A stretch of DNA of 64,000 bases from Nostoc mirabile CHAB5784 (lineage in GTDB: Bacteria > Cyanobacteriota > Cyanobacteriia > Cyanobacteriales > Nostocaceae), in the NCBI RefSeq assembly GCF_020829645.1, contig NZ_JAIVFS010000028.1, positions 1 to 64,000 of the forward strand, written 5' to 3'. Shown here one piece after another: positions 43,390 through 51,387 of this stretch. Every line of letters begins with the position of its first letter. Positions within the stretch are counted from its first letter, which is position 1. A program made the position numbers and the translations under genes. The notes below the pieces were generated by a model that saw nothing but the letters and a program-made list of their open reading frames with translations, had not been told where the DNA came from and did no database searches.

Positions 43390-43900
43390 TAGCGAGGCAA
43401 GATGGAATTTTGTACCAATTGATAAAAAGCATCAAAGAGATTCTTTTGATTGCGGTTATGCAATTTTGAATGATTATCTTAAGAAATATGCACGGCAAAA
43501 TCATAATAGGGGAATTGCTAAAACATTTGTAGCAATTCCAGCATCAGGAAGCTTGAATATTGATGGCTATTATATTGTCAGTGGTAGCGTTATTGAGTAT
43601 GAATCCTTACCAGAATCTTATCAGAGTGGAATGCCAGCCTATCCAATTCCAGCAATGCTGATTGGGAGATTAGCTGTAGATAATTCGGTTAAAGGACAAG
43701 GTTTGGGAGGCGAATTGTTAGTTGATGCTCTCTATCGTGCTGTTCGTGTTTCTCAAGAAATTGGTATGTACGCCGTGAGAGTTGATGCTATCGATTTGCA
43801 AGCAAAGGAATTTTATCTCAAGTATGAGTTTATTCCTTTTCAAGACAATGAACTCTCACTATTTCTGCCGATAGCAACGATAGTTAGAGAGTTTGGTTAA
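43379..43900 (+). CDS. GNAT acetyltransferase toxin (TacT-like)
   Basis: A 173-residue GNAT protein with the family opening FDCGYAILNDYLKKYARQN. The acetyl-CoA loop is IGRLAVDNSVKGQGLGGELL, and AKEFYLKYEFIPF carries the tyrosine (Y146/Y149 region) expected to act in catalysis. TacT-type toxins acetylate the amino acid on charged tRNA and stop translation. It follows and overlaps its DUF1778 antitoxin. Confidence 0.93.
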   Translation: MTSDSEARWNFVPIDKKHQRDSFDCGYAILNDYLKKYARQNHNRGIAKTFVAIPASGSLNIDGYYIVSGSVIEYESLPESYQSGMPAYPIPAMLIGRLAVDNSVKGQGLGGELLVDALYRAVRVSQEIGMYAVRVDAIDLQAKEFYLKYEFIPFQDNELSLFLPIATIVREFG

Positions 43901-43940
43901 CTTAATTAGGGAAATATCAAAGGATTTAAATTTAGGGTAG

Positions 43941-44153
43941 ATGCCCAAGAAAATTAGAGAGTTAAAAGCTATTTTGTTGAAAACTGGGTTTGTGTATCGT
44001 CCTGCAAAAGGTAGTCATACCTTCTGGACTCACCCATTGATACCTGATGAACCAGTTACCATTGCGGGAAAAGATGGAGACGATGCACCCCGATACTTGG
44101 AAAAGCAAGTCAATCGTGTTTTGAAACAACTAGGAGAAATAGAGGAAGAATAA
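43941..44153 (+). CDS. hicA: HicA mRNA interferase toxin
   Basis: The 70-residue protein has the HicA double-stranded RNA-binding-like fold with the catalytic histidine H26 in PAKGSHTFWTHP. It starts 38 bp behind the TacT-like gene on the same strand, and its stop overlaps the start of hicB by one base (TAATG). HicA cleaves mRNA when not bound by HicB. Confidence 0.93.
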   Translation: MPKKIRELKAILLKTGFVYRPAKGSHTFWTHPLIPDEPVTIAGKDGDDAPRYLEKQVNRVLKQLGEIEEE

Positions 44154-44383
44154 TGAGCGATCGCTACAGTATGGTAATTCAATGGTCAGATGAGGATAAT
44201 TGCTACTTAGTACACTTACCGGAATTCCCTTGGCAGCAATTCCACACTCATGGTAAGAGTTATGAAGAAGCCGCTAAACACGGACAAGAGGTGATTGAAT
44301 CTCTGATTGAATGGTATGAAGAGCAAGGAAAACCTTTGCCAGAGCCAATTACTTTTCCTCAGAAACCGTTAAAAGTGGCTTAA
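44153..44383 (+). CDS. hicB: HicB antitoxin
   Basis: A 76-residue protein with the degenerate RNase H-like core of HicB (YSMVIQWSDEDNCYLVHLPEFP, then THGKSYEEAAKHGQEVIESLIEWYEEQG). It is the short form without a DNA-binding tail. It overlaps hicA and lies in the same orientation. The partner gene order (toxin first) is usual for HicAB. Confidence 0.93.
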   Translation: MSDRYSMVIQWSDEDNCYLVHLPEFPWQQFHTHGKSYEEAAKHGQEVIESLIEWYEEQGKPLPEPITFPQKPLKVA

Positions 44384-44412
44384 ATCTTCGCTTTGATTAT
44401 TTATTAATCAAT

Positions 44413-44958
44413 TTAAACTGTAGGTGTAGCAGCAACTGATGATAAAAAATTAATCAGGTCTTGTATTAATGGATGTTGTTGCAATGTCTGTATTTCATCA
44501 TCACTAGCACTAGTTAGTATTTTCTGAATAACTGGCGTATCTTTGCCGAAAACTGCTTCTAAAAATCTTTTTGGCTTGCTCTGAGCAAGTTGCCATTCTA
44601 AATCAGTAAAGCTACGTTCAGCTAATTTTTCAATCAACGGACGATTTTGTACTAAGACTATCTCTATTTCTGGAACTGCCAGTAAAACTTTAAAAGGAAT
44701 ACCAGGAGATGCTTGACGGAGTAAATAATTGAGTGTGTCTAATTGTTCGCTAACAAGTGAATCATCTTCTGTATCTGCATCCGTCACCAAAGCAACAGGA
44801 ATTGCTCTAGTAACCAAAAGTGTACTCGCTAGTGATTGCGCTCCATACTTACCCGAACCATTTACAAATTTAATTTCTTGAATAATACGTTGTGGTAGCA
44901 ATCGGTTTAAAATTAGTATGTCTTGATTTCCTTCTGTAAATATATAAGCTTGTGTCAT
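44413..44958 (-). CDS. TOPRIM-like hypothetical protein
   Basis: A 181-residue protein that begins YIFTEGNQDILILNRLL with E9 and G10. It has the loop VALVTDADTEDD with D60 and D62, followed by FKVLLAVPEIEIVL. This is the spacing of a TOPRIM fold (E, then D-x-D) as in OLD-family nucleases, but the protein lacks an ATPase domain. The C-terminal half is helical. I do not recognise a named family. It lies next to the Mrr-like nuclease on the same strand and convergent with hicB. A role in DNA or RNA cleavage is inference. Confidence 0.65.
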   Translation of the reverse strand: MTQAYIFTEGNQDILILNRLLPQRIIQEIKFVNGSGKYGAQSLASTLLVTRAIPVALVTDADTEDDSLVSEQLDTLNYLLRQASPGIPFKVLLAVPEIEIVLVQNRPLIEKLAERSFTDLEWQLAQSKPKRFLEAVFGKDTPVIQKILTSASDDEIQTLQQHPLIQDLINFLSSVAATPTV

Positions 44959-45068
44959 ATTTTAGCCTCAATTCTAATATTGTAATCGGGAAAACCATGT
45001 TCAATACAATGTCGATATTTTTTGACTAGCGACCTACTTATACATTTATTTTGGAGCGAATACTTAAT

Positions 45069-45503
45069 TTATTCTCCTTCCCATAAAAGTATAGTTTGGG
45101 GTGAAACCAATCTCGCTAACTTCACAGCATTTGGTGTAAATCCCTTACGACTAAATACAATATCAGTAATTGTTGCAGGTCTGCGTAGTAGTTGATTTCT
45201 TAGCTTTGCAATTGGTGAAATATCAATCGGTTCACATTCATCTTTGCATTCTATAATATAAGCTAATCCTTCTGAATAAACTACCCCATCAATTTGTTCT
45301 AATTCGTCTCCATCGACTCTTACGCTATAAGGCCAGGTTACTTCAGCGGCATCCAGTTCAAAGGCTCGTAAAACTAGATATTCTAATGCTTTACCTGCAC
45401 CCCAACCAGGAGTATCACCTGACTCAATTTCTGACCACAGTTGGATTAAATCATCCCAGTTATATTTTGCAATTTTAGCTTCATACTCCTTACCTGTAGG
45501 CAT
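45069..45503 (-). CDS. Mrr-like PD-(D/E)XK restriction endonuclease domain
   Basis: A 144-residue stand-alone nuclease-fold protein. Residue E41 is in GKALEYLVLRAFEL, D72 is in EQIDGVV, and the catalytic E85-C-K87 is in LAYIIECKDECEP. These are the residues of a restriction-endonuclease-like active site. The C-terminal ITDIVFSRKGFTPNAVKLARL fits the Mrr group. No DNA-binding domain or methyltransferase adjoins it. The closest neighbour on the same strand is the TOPRIM-like protein, 110 bp downstream. Confidence 0.8.
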   Translation of the reverse strand: MPTGKEYEAKIAKYNWDDLIQLWSEIESGDTPGWGAGKALEYLVLRAFELDAAEVTWPYSVRVDGDELEQIDGVVYSEGLAYIIECKDECEPIDISPIAKLRNQLLRRPATITDIVFSRKGFTPNAVKLARLVSPQTILLWEGE

Positions 45504-45587
45504 GATTTTGTTTTAATTATAGTACTGCTGTTCTGTCTTCAGAAAACACATACTGAATAATTTACTTTATTTACTTTACGTTAAATT

Positions 45588-45616
45588 GCGATGCCTACGG
45601 CGGGCTACGCCTACGC
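45588..45616 (+). repeat. 29-bp dispersed repeat, copy 4 (intergenic)
   Basis: GCGATGCCTACGGCGGG...CTACGCCTACGC, differing by one base from copies 1 and 2. It lies between the Mrr-like gene and the Uma2 gene, just behind the Uma2 stop. Confidence 0.9.
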
Positions 45617-45619
45617 ACC

Positions 45620-46237
45620 TTACCCCAATCCCTCAACATCAGCACTTTCCCCTTCCGACTCAACCGGCTCAAACTTCACTTTGTTGTATAAATCCTGTAG
45701 TGAAATCTCAAAGGGTACGGTTACAAGTGCGATCGCTTCATCTTCTTCGTCATATTCACGAAACGCCCATTGCTTTTTCCCAGTTTTGGAAAATTGCTCT
45801 ACATGAATCCGAGTTTGGTCAATTAATAAATATTCTTGGAAAGTAGAAATTGTTCGGTAAGCCTGAAATTTATCTTCGCGATCGTAGTTTTTAGTAGATT
45901 TAGACAAAACCTCAACAATAACTTGGGGATTTGTAATAATATCTGTACGGTTGTTGAAAAATTCTGGTTCACCAGCTATTACTGTCACATCTGGATACGT
46001 GTAGATACGCTTTTGATGTATCCACAGACGCATATCGCTATTAAACACTTCGTATTCTTCTTGTCTGAACGCGAAGTTTAACATAGCATAGAAATTACCA
46101 GCTATCCGATTGTGATTTACTGTTCCACCCGCCATAGGAATTATTTGCCCATCAATGTATTCACTTTTGTAGTCAGCAGCTTCTTCTAGCTCTAAATATT
46201 CCTCTGGGGTATAGTATCGCTGTTTTGTGATTTGCAT
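45620..46237 (-). CDS. Uma2-family PD-(D/E)XK nuclease-fold protein
   Basis: Start at ATG 46237 (MQITKQRYYTPEEYL), matching the usual family start; a TTG at 46255 is possible. The protein has the typical YTPEEYLELEEAADYKSEYIDGQIIPMAGG start, RIYTYPDVTVIAGEPEF with the first aspartate, NPQVIVEVLSKSTKNYDREDKFQAYRTI with the E, and QEYLLIDQTRIHVEQF. This is the best-conserved Uma2 member in the window. Role unknown. Confidence 0.9.
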   Translation of the reverse strand: MQITKQRYYTPEEYLELEEAADYKSEYIDGQIIPMAGGTVNHNRIAGNFYAMLNFAFRQEEYEVFNSDMRLWIHQKRIYTYPDVTVIAGEPEFFNNRTDIITNPQVIVEVLSKSTKNYDREDKFQAYRTISTFQEYLLIDQTRIHVEQFSKTGKKQWAFREYDEEDEAIALVTVPFEISLQDLYNKVKFEPVESEGESADVEGLG

Positions 46238-46345
46238 AATTTTATCAGGTAGCAATGTTTAACGATACGGAGCGTCTAGTGACCCATGTTTACCGAACAG
46301 GTTAACATGGTTTGATAGAGGTGCTATGTGCTTTGTAGAAAGTGA

Positions 46346-46374
46346 GCGTAGGCGCAGCCCGCCGTAGGCATCGC
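46346..46374 (-). repeat. 29-bp dispersed repeat, copy 5 (intergenic)
   Basis: On the minus strand it reads GCGATGCCTACGGCGGG...CTGCGCCTACGC, one or two bases different from the other copies. It lies in the short gap upstream of the Uma2 gene and downstream of the ABC exporter gene. Confidence 0.88.
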
Positions 46375-46408
46375 TATCTCAATTCACAAAATCTGTTAGC
46401 TTCCTTTC

Positions 46409-48112
46409 CTATTGATAACCGGCTGCTTGCAACATAAACAACTTGGCATAACGTCCTTTTAGCTGTAACAACTCTTCGTGAGTTCCCTGTTCTATAACTT
46501 CCCCGTTTTCTATAACTACGATTTTGTCAGCCATTCGTACCGTTGAGAAGCGATGGGAAATCAAAAGTACCATCTGATTTTGAGTAATAGCGCGAAAATG
46601 ATTGAAAATCTCAAACTCAGCTTGGGCATCTATTGCTGATGTTGGTTCATCTAACACCAAGATATCTGCTTGCGATCGCATAAAAGCACGAGAGAGGGCA
46701 ATTTTCTGCCACTGTCCCCCAGAAAGTTCCTGTCCTCCCTTAAACCAACGACCAAGCTGAGTCTGGAAGCTTTGGGGTAATTGGTTAATAAAAGATTGGG
46801 CCATGCCTTTTTGGGCAGCAGTTTGCCAACGGGTTTTATTTTCGAGATGTTCTACATCACCTACGCCAATATTCTCACCCACACTAAACTGGTAGCGGAC
46901 AAAGTTCTGAAAAATTACACCAATGCGACGCCGCAGCACATCCACATCCCATTCCTGCAAGTCCAAGCCATCTAAGAAAATTCGCCCAGAGTCAGGGGTG
47001 TAGAGTCGGGTAAGTAGTTTGATTAAGGTAGTCTTACCAGAACCGTTTTCACCGACAATTGCCAGTTTCTCTCTGGGTTTTAAATGCAGCGAAATGTTTG
47101 TCAACGCTGGCTTAGAACTTCCTGGATAAGTAAATGATACGTTCTCAAAACGAATACCATCTTGAGGATTTAACCCAATGGTTGCTTTACCCCAAGATGT
47201 TGGTACTTCTTCTTCCAGAAAATCATAAAGATTTGATAGATATAGGTTGTCTTCATACATTCCTCCAATAGAAGTGAGGGCATTGGAGAAAGTAGACTGT
47301 CCTTGGCGAAACACAGTGAGATACATTGTCATATCTCCCAAGGAAATCTTACCTCGCACTGTTTCCAGTACAATCCAAGCATAAGCTAAGTAAAAAGCAC
47401 CCGTACTGACTAAACCCAGGAGATACCCCCACAGTCCTCGCCGCAGAGTCAAATCGCGGTCTTCGCCATAGAGTTGATCGAATAGGTTGCGGTAACGCCC
47501 TAGCAACATCTCTCCCAGTTGGTAGAGTTTGACTTCTGTGACAAAATCTTCTCTTGCTAGCAGATTTTCTAAGTAGTGCTGTTGACGAGTTTCTGCCGCA
47601 CGCCAACTAAACAAGCGAAAGCCTTCTCCAGCAAACTTTGTTTCGGCAATAAATACAGGCATAGCTGCCAAAATCAACACCACCACCGCCCAACCTGAGA
47701 AATTTACTAGCAAAATACCGTAGGTGAACAGGGAAAGAGCATTTTGCACTAACCCAAAGGTGCGGTTTACTAAGGAAAGGGGACGAACTGATGCTTCTCG
47801 TCGGGCATTGGTCAATTTGTCATAAAATTCTGAGTCTTCAAACTGCCTAAGATCCAGTGTCAGCGCCTTTTCTAAGATGAGTACATTCACTCGCTGACCC
47901 ATTAGCGCTCGCAATAACGACTGACAAATGATGATTCCCCGTTGACTGCCTGCTAGTAAAATTACAGCGATCGCTTCTAATCCTACATAAAATAGGGAGG
48001 GATAAATATTGACAAAACCATTGCTTTCTGAGTTAACTTGAGAGGCAAATACCACTGCATCAACAATTAACTTACTGATGTAGGATATTGCCGCCGGTAA
48101 AAGACCAGCCAC
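46409..48112 (-). CDS. ABC exporter, fused membrane and ATPase domains, with 5' frameshift
   Basis: Residues 1-330 form a six-helix membrane domain and the C-terminus is the ATPase. Walker A is IVGENGSGKTTLIKLL, the signature LSGGQWQKIALSRAF, Walker B ILVLDEPTSAID, and the switch histidine ISHRFST. The canonical GTG at 48112 lies in the middle of the first membrane helix. The frame stays open upstream to about 48229 and encodes plausible sequence (RNILRQSLTVFRYSGRAVSL). The natural ATG at 48240 is separated from it by a run of nine A, one base off frame. I therefore think the true gene extends to 48240. Confidence 0.85.
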   Translation of the reverse strand: MAGLLPAAISYISKLIVDAVVFASQVNSESNGFVNIYPSLFYVGLEAIAVILLAGSQRGIIICQSLLRALMGQRVNVLILEKALTLDLRQFEDSEFYDKLTNARREASVRPLSLVNRTFGLVQNALSLFTYGILLVNFSGWAVVVLILAAMPVFIAETKFAGEGFRLFSWRAAETRQQHYLENLLAREDFVTEVKLYQLGEMLLGRYRNLFDQLYGEDRDLTLRRGLWGYLLGLVSTGAFYLAYAWIVLETVRGKISLGDMTMYLTVFRQGQSTFSNALTSIGGMYEDNLYLSNLYDFLEEEVPTSWGKATIGLNPQDGIRFENVSFTYPGSSKPALTNISLHLKPREKLAIVGENGSGKTTLIKLLTRLYTPDSGRIFLDGLDLQEWDVDVLRRRIGVIFQNFVRYQFSVGENIGVGDVEHLENKTRWQTAAQKGMAQSFINQLPQSFQTQLGRWFKGGQELSGGQWQKIALSRAFMRSQADILVLDEPTSAIDAQAEFEIFNHFRAITQNQMVLLISHRFSTVRMADKIVVIENGEVIEQGTHEELLQLKGRYAKLFMLQAAGYQ

Positions 48113-48424
48113 TAAAGTTAAACTAGCCAGAAGAATAGTAAGCGATCGGCTAGTAGTCCATACTAGGCTTACAGCCCGTCCACTGTAGCGGAAAACCGTC
48201 AGTGATTGGCGCAGGATATTTCTTTTTTTTTAATCTTCATCTTTTGTTGGGCGAGATACCCCAGCTTGGGCGGATCTTTCTAATTCTTTTAATCTTTATA
48301 TAATTTTAACAACAAACAACTCAGGAGCTAGAATGACGAGTGTGCGACTGGGTGGTGAATCCTATACTGAGGTTAACGGATATTCTGACTACTGAATTCT
48401 GACTCCTGATTTCTGTTTACATTC

Positions 48425-49555
48425 CTATCCCCACAATCTTCTACCTGCTTTCCCACTTAATTTTTGGTGAGCATCTTCCAACAAAGCTGGAATATCTAAC
48501 TTTTCTGGACACCGAGGCAAACAGTCACCGCATTCTGTACAACGGTTGCCTTTCATTCCAGGGAACCAATGACCGGCATTTTCAAACATTCCGTAACGAT
48601 ATTGCCCATAGTCAGTCATATCGTATGCCACTGCAAGATTTCGTAACCGCAATACTTCTGGAATATTGATATTTTCTGGACAGGGCAAACAAGCATAACA
48701 TTGGCTACACTTATCAGTTTTTAAAGCAACTTTTTGGTGATTTTCTAACCGCTCAAAAACAGAAATTTCTGCTGATGTTAACTCTCCATCATCGTCAGCG
48801 ATTCGCAAAGGTTCCCTTAATTCATCTGGGTTCGCTGGGCCGATACTCAAAGTAGTAATACGGCTATCAGAAAGTAAAAAGCGATAGTTTAATTCTAAAG
48901 GTAAATACGGAGAACACAGGTCTTTTAGAGTTTGGGGTGGTGTGTAGAGGCGTCCTCCCTTATCGGCAGGGGAAATAATGAAAATGCCCATGTTCTTTTC
49001 GGCAGCTAGTTGAATCGCTGGTGCGTGCCGTTGGAAAAAATAGTAATAATGCAGATTGACAAAATCAAAAAAATCTGTATTAATTGCTGCCTGAATTACC
49101 TCTAATGACCCGTGGCTGGAAAAACCAACGTGTCGGACTCGACCATCAGCAACAGCTTCTTCTACGGCTTGCATACAGCCATTTTTGGCTTGCACCCACT
49201 CTAAATGTTGCCAAGTGTTCAAGCCATGAACGCCTAAGCAATCTAAATAATCTAGCTGTAATCGTTCTAGGGATTCGTCGATGCACCGACGCATGGTATC
49301 AGCATCTGCTGTGGCTGAGATTTTGGTAGTGATATAAAGCCTCGTTCGGGGTACTGACAACCCAGCTTTTAGCGCCCTACCAAGATACTCCTCACTTTTG
49401 CCGTAACCTCTGGCGGTTTCTAGATGATTAATTCCTAGCGCTAAGGCTTGTTCAATGGTCTGGTGAGCATTTTCAAAAGAAGCCAAGTAGCGCATTGTTC
49501 CCAGAGAAAAAACCGAGAGGCGCAGATTCGTTTTCCCAAAGCGTCGGTATTGCAT
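48425..49555 (-). CDS. Aldo/keto reductase with C-terminal 4Fe-4S domain
   Basis: Start at ATG 49555 (MQYRRFGKTNLRLSVFSLG). The upstream frame to 49663 is only repeat sequence (two units of the GACGCGATTAATCGCGTC element) and is not part of the gene. Residues 1-270 have an aldo/keto reductase barrel (LETARGYGKSEEYLGRAL, LDYLDCLGVHGLN, VRHVGFSSHG). The C-terminus carries two ferredoxin-type cysteine clusters, CSQCYACLPC and CTECGDCLPRC. Such proteins are iron-sulphur oxidoreductases of unknown substrate; electron transfer from ferredoxin is plausible. Confidence 0.92.
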   Translation of the reverse strand: MQYRRFGKTNLRLSVFSLGTMRYLASFENAHQTIEQALALGINHLETARGYGKSEEYLGRALKAGLSVPRTRLYITTKISATADADTMRRCIDESLERLQLDYLDCLGVHGLNTWQHLEWVQAKNGCMQAVEEAVADGRVRHVGFSSHGSLEVIQAAINTDFFDFVNLHYYYFFQRHAPAIQLAAEKNMGIFIISPADKGGRLYTPPQTLKDLCSPYLPLELNYRFLLSDSRITTLSIGPANPDELREPLRIADDDGELTSAEISVFERLENHQKVALKTDKCSQCYACLPCPENINIPEVLRLRNLAVAYDMTDYGQYRYGMFENAGHWFPGMKGNRCTECGDCLPRCPEKLDIPALLEDAHQKLSGKAGRRLWG

Positions 49556-49574
49556 CTTTAACAAAGAGTTAGGA

Positions 49575-49628
49575 GACGCGATTAATCGCGTCTGTACAGG
49601 AGTTAGGAGAGACGCGATTAATCGCGTC
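49575..49628. repeat. Two copies of the GACGCGATTAATCGCGTC palindrome
   Basis: Palindromes at 49575-49592 and 49611-49628, each followed by TGTACAGGAGTTAGGAG. They sit upstream of the aldo/keto reductase start and would lie in its leader if the promoter is further upstream. Confidence 0.9.
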
Positions 49629-49764
49629 TGTACAGGAGTTAGGAGTTGAAGGAAGTAATTCATAACTCTTAACTCCTAGCTTTTTTTGCTTAGGAGTTAG
49701 GAGTTGAAGCAAAATCACTCATAATTCCTAACTCATAACTCATAACTCATAACTCATAACTTTT

Positions 49765-50262
49765 TTAACTGTCGCCATTACCAAAGCGCTTAATCAAATC
49801 TTCAGGACGGAGATTGGAAATAAATTCACGGAAGGCTTGCTGTTCGGCTTCATCTGCATCACGATCAACAGGGATAGAAGCATCGGCAATAACTTCTTCC
49901 ATTACCCAAATGGGGGTATTTGTACGGAGGGCAATGGCGATCGCATCGCTAGGACGCGCATCAATTTCTTTTTTGACCTCGCCTTGCTGGACAATTAAAG
50001 CCGCATAAAATGTATCCTTTTGCAGGGAATGAATAATTACCTTTTCTAGAGTCATATTCCAAGTCTCTAGAAGATTCACAATCAGGTCGTGGGTTAAGGG
50101 TCTGGGAGGCTTCTGATTCTCCAGCGCACCCATAATTGCCCTAGCCTGTTCCTGACCGATGTAAATTGGCAAAGCCCGCCGATCTGAAGAATCTTTCAAA
50201 AGTACGATCGGGCTGCGGGTTATGGCATCTAATGCTATGCCAGCGACTTTCATTTCAATCAT
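49765..50262 (-). CDS. Bifunctional nuclease family protein (DUF151)
   Basis: The 165-residue protein has the family core: MKVAGIALDAITRSPIVLLKDSSDRRALPIYIGQEQARAI, then RPLTHDLIVNLLETWNMTLEKVIIHSL and EIDARPSDAIAIALRTNTPIWVMEEVI. DUF151 proteins from plants and bacteria show nuclease activity in some studies, though the cellular role is unsettled. The start at 50262 is convincing; ATG 50253 is an alternative. It is divergent from riboflavin synthase. Confidence 0.92.
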   Translation of the reverse strand: MIEMKVAGIALDAITRSPIVLLKDSSDRRALPIYIGQEQARAIMGALENQKPPRPLTHDLIVNLLETWNMTLEKVIIHSLQKDTFYAALIVQQGEVKKEIDARPSDAIAIALRTNTPIWVMEEVIADASIPVDRDADEAEQQAFREFISNLRPEDLIKRFGNGDS

Positions 50263-50602
50263 TGCCTAAGCCTCTACAATGCTTCGATAGCCTTGGATGC
50301 CGTGTAACAAATAGTACCCCTTTTTTGGCGGTTTTGCGACAGTAATAAACATAAGCATTCGTTCTCTATAATTGCTTCTATTAAACTCCGAACTTGTGGT
50401 GAAAACCAGAGTAAGTCAAATTGGTCTTCTTCGACAATAACCTTCTTACCCAAGTATGCCTTGTGAAGGATGCTAATGTGTTAATATCCCTATACCAAAA
50501 AAAGTCAAAAAATATACTTGGACGTTCAAGATTTATGTGACAATTACCAATTGATTTCAAGCAAAAGTAGGCAATAAATAGAGTTAGTTTGACAAAAAAG
50601 CC
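50263..50602. other. Divergent intergenic region
   Basis: About 340 bp between the nuclease gene and the riboflavin synthase gene, AT-rich towards the latter (CAAAAAAAGTCAAAAAATATAC). No FMN riboswitch signature or dispersed repeat was recognised. It must hold both promoters. Confidence 0.5.
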
Positions 50603-51283
50603 GTGTTTACAGGATTAATCCAGGCATTAGGAACGATGGAACCCTTAGGGGGCGATTCTTGGCAAATTACTTGTGTAAGCCATTCGGGTGAAGTAATTAT
50701 GCAAGATTTGGCTTATGGTGACAGTGTTGCAGTAGATGGCGTTTGCTTGACAGTAGAAAAAGTTTTAAAAGATGGGTTTATTGCCACGGCTTCACCGGAA
50801 ACGCTACGCCGCACAACTTTGGGAGGTGAGCGAAGGCAACAGAGATATGTCAATTTAGAAGCGTCGCTAAGGGTGGGCAGTAAAGTTGGCGGTCATTTTG
50901 TGATGGGTCATGTAGACGGCATTGGTCGATTGCTAGTGGCAGAACAAACTGCTAGTTCTTGGGAAATGACCTTTATTGCATCCGAGGCGATCGCACGGTA
51001 TATTGTCCCCAAAGGTAGCATAGCTGTTAATGGCATCAGTCTCACAGTAGCCGCTTATGAGCCAGAAATCTCCCAGTTCAAGGTGGCAGTAATTCCCCTC
51101 ACATACACCGATACAAATCTTCGCTATTTGGTTTCTGGAAGTTTGGTGAATCTAGAAGGGGATATTCTCGGCAAATACGTCGAAAAATTCGTTTACCCTG
51201 GAAACTCACAGACCACAGCCCCTGATGAAATTAGTATGGATGGCATTACACCCGCATTCCTAGCAGAACACGGGTATTTGTAA
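50603..51283 (+). CDS. ribE: Riboflavin synthase (alpha chain)
   Basis: A 226-residue protein with the two lumazine-binding repeats of the family. It starts MFTGLIQALG (the GTG at 50603 matches the conserved start). Repeat 1 has SVAVDGVCLTVE and repeat 2 has SIAVNGISLTVAAYE, with GGHFVMGHVDGIG between them. It dismutates two 6,7-dimethyl-8-ribityllumazine molecules to riboflavin in the cytoplasm. It is not in an operon with other rib genes here. Confidence 0.95.
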   Translation: MFTGLIQALGTMEPLGGDSWQITCVSHSGEVIMQDLAYGDSVAVDGVCLTVEKVLKDGFIATASPETLRRTTLGGERRQQRYVNLEASLRVGSKVGGHFVMGHVDGIGRLLVAEQTASSWEMTFIASEAIARYIVPKGSIAVNGISLTVAAYEPEISQFKVAVIPLTYTDTNLRYLVSGSLVNLEGDILGKYVEKFVYPGNSQTTAPDEISMDGITPAFLAEHGYL

Positions 51284-51310
51284 CTAAAAAAGTTAGAAGT
51301 TAGAAGTAGA

Positions 51311-51328
51311 GACGCGATTAATCGCGTC
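51311..51328. repeat. GACGCGATTAATCGCGTC palindrome
   Basis: A single copy, followed by TGTACAGAAGTTAGGA, in the gap between the convergent riboflavin synthase and M23 peptidase genes. Confidence 0.9.
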
Positions 51329-51387
51329 TGTACAGAAGTTAGGAATTTTAAATTCATAACTCTTCACTCCTCACTCCTAACTTTCTT

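Noticed and set aside
49556..49663. Extended N-terminus of the aldo/keto reductase
   Set aside because: The extra 36 codons are two copies of the GACGCGATTAATCGCGTC repeat; the family start is the ATG at 49555.
50263..50602. FMN riboswitch upstream of riboflavin synthase
   Set aside because: I could not find the conserved segments of the RFN element; the gap is AT-rich and unstructured.
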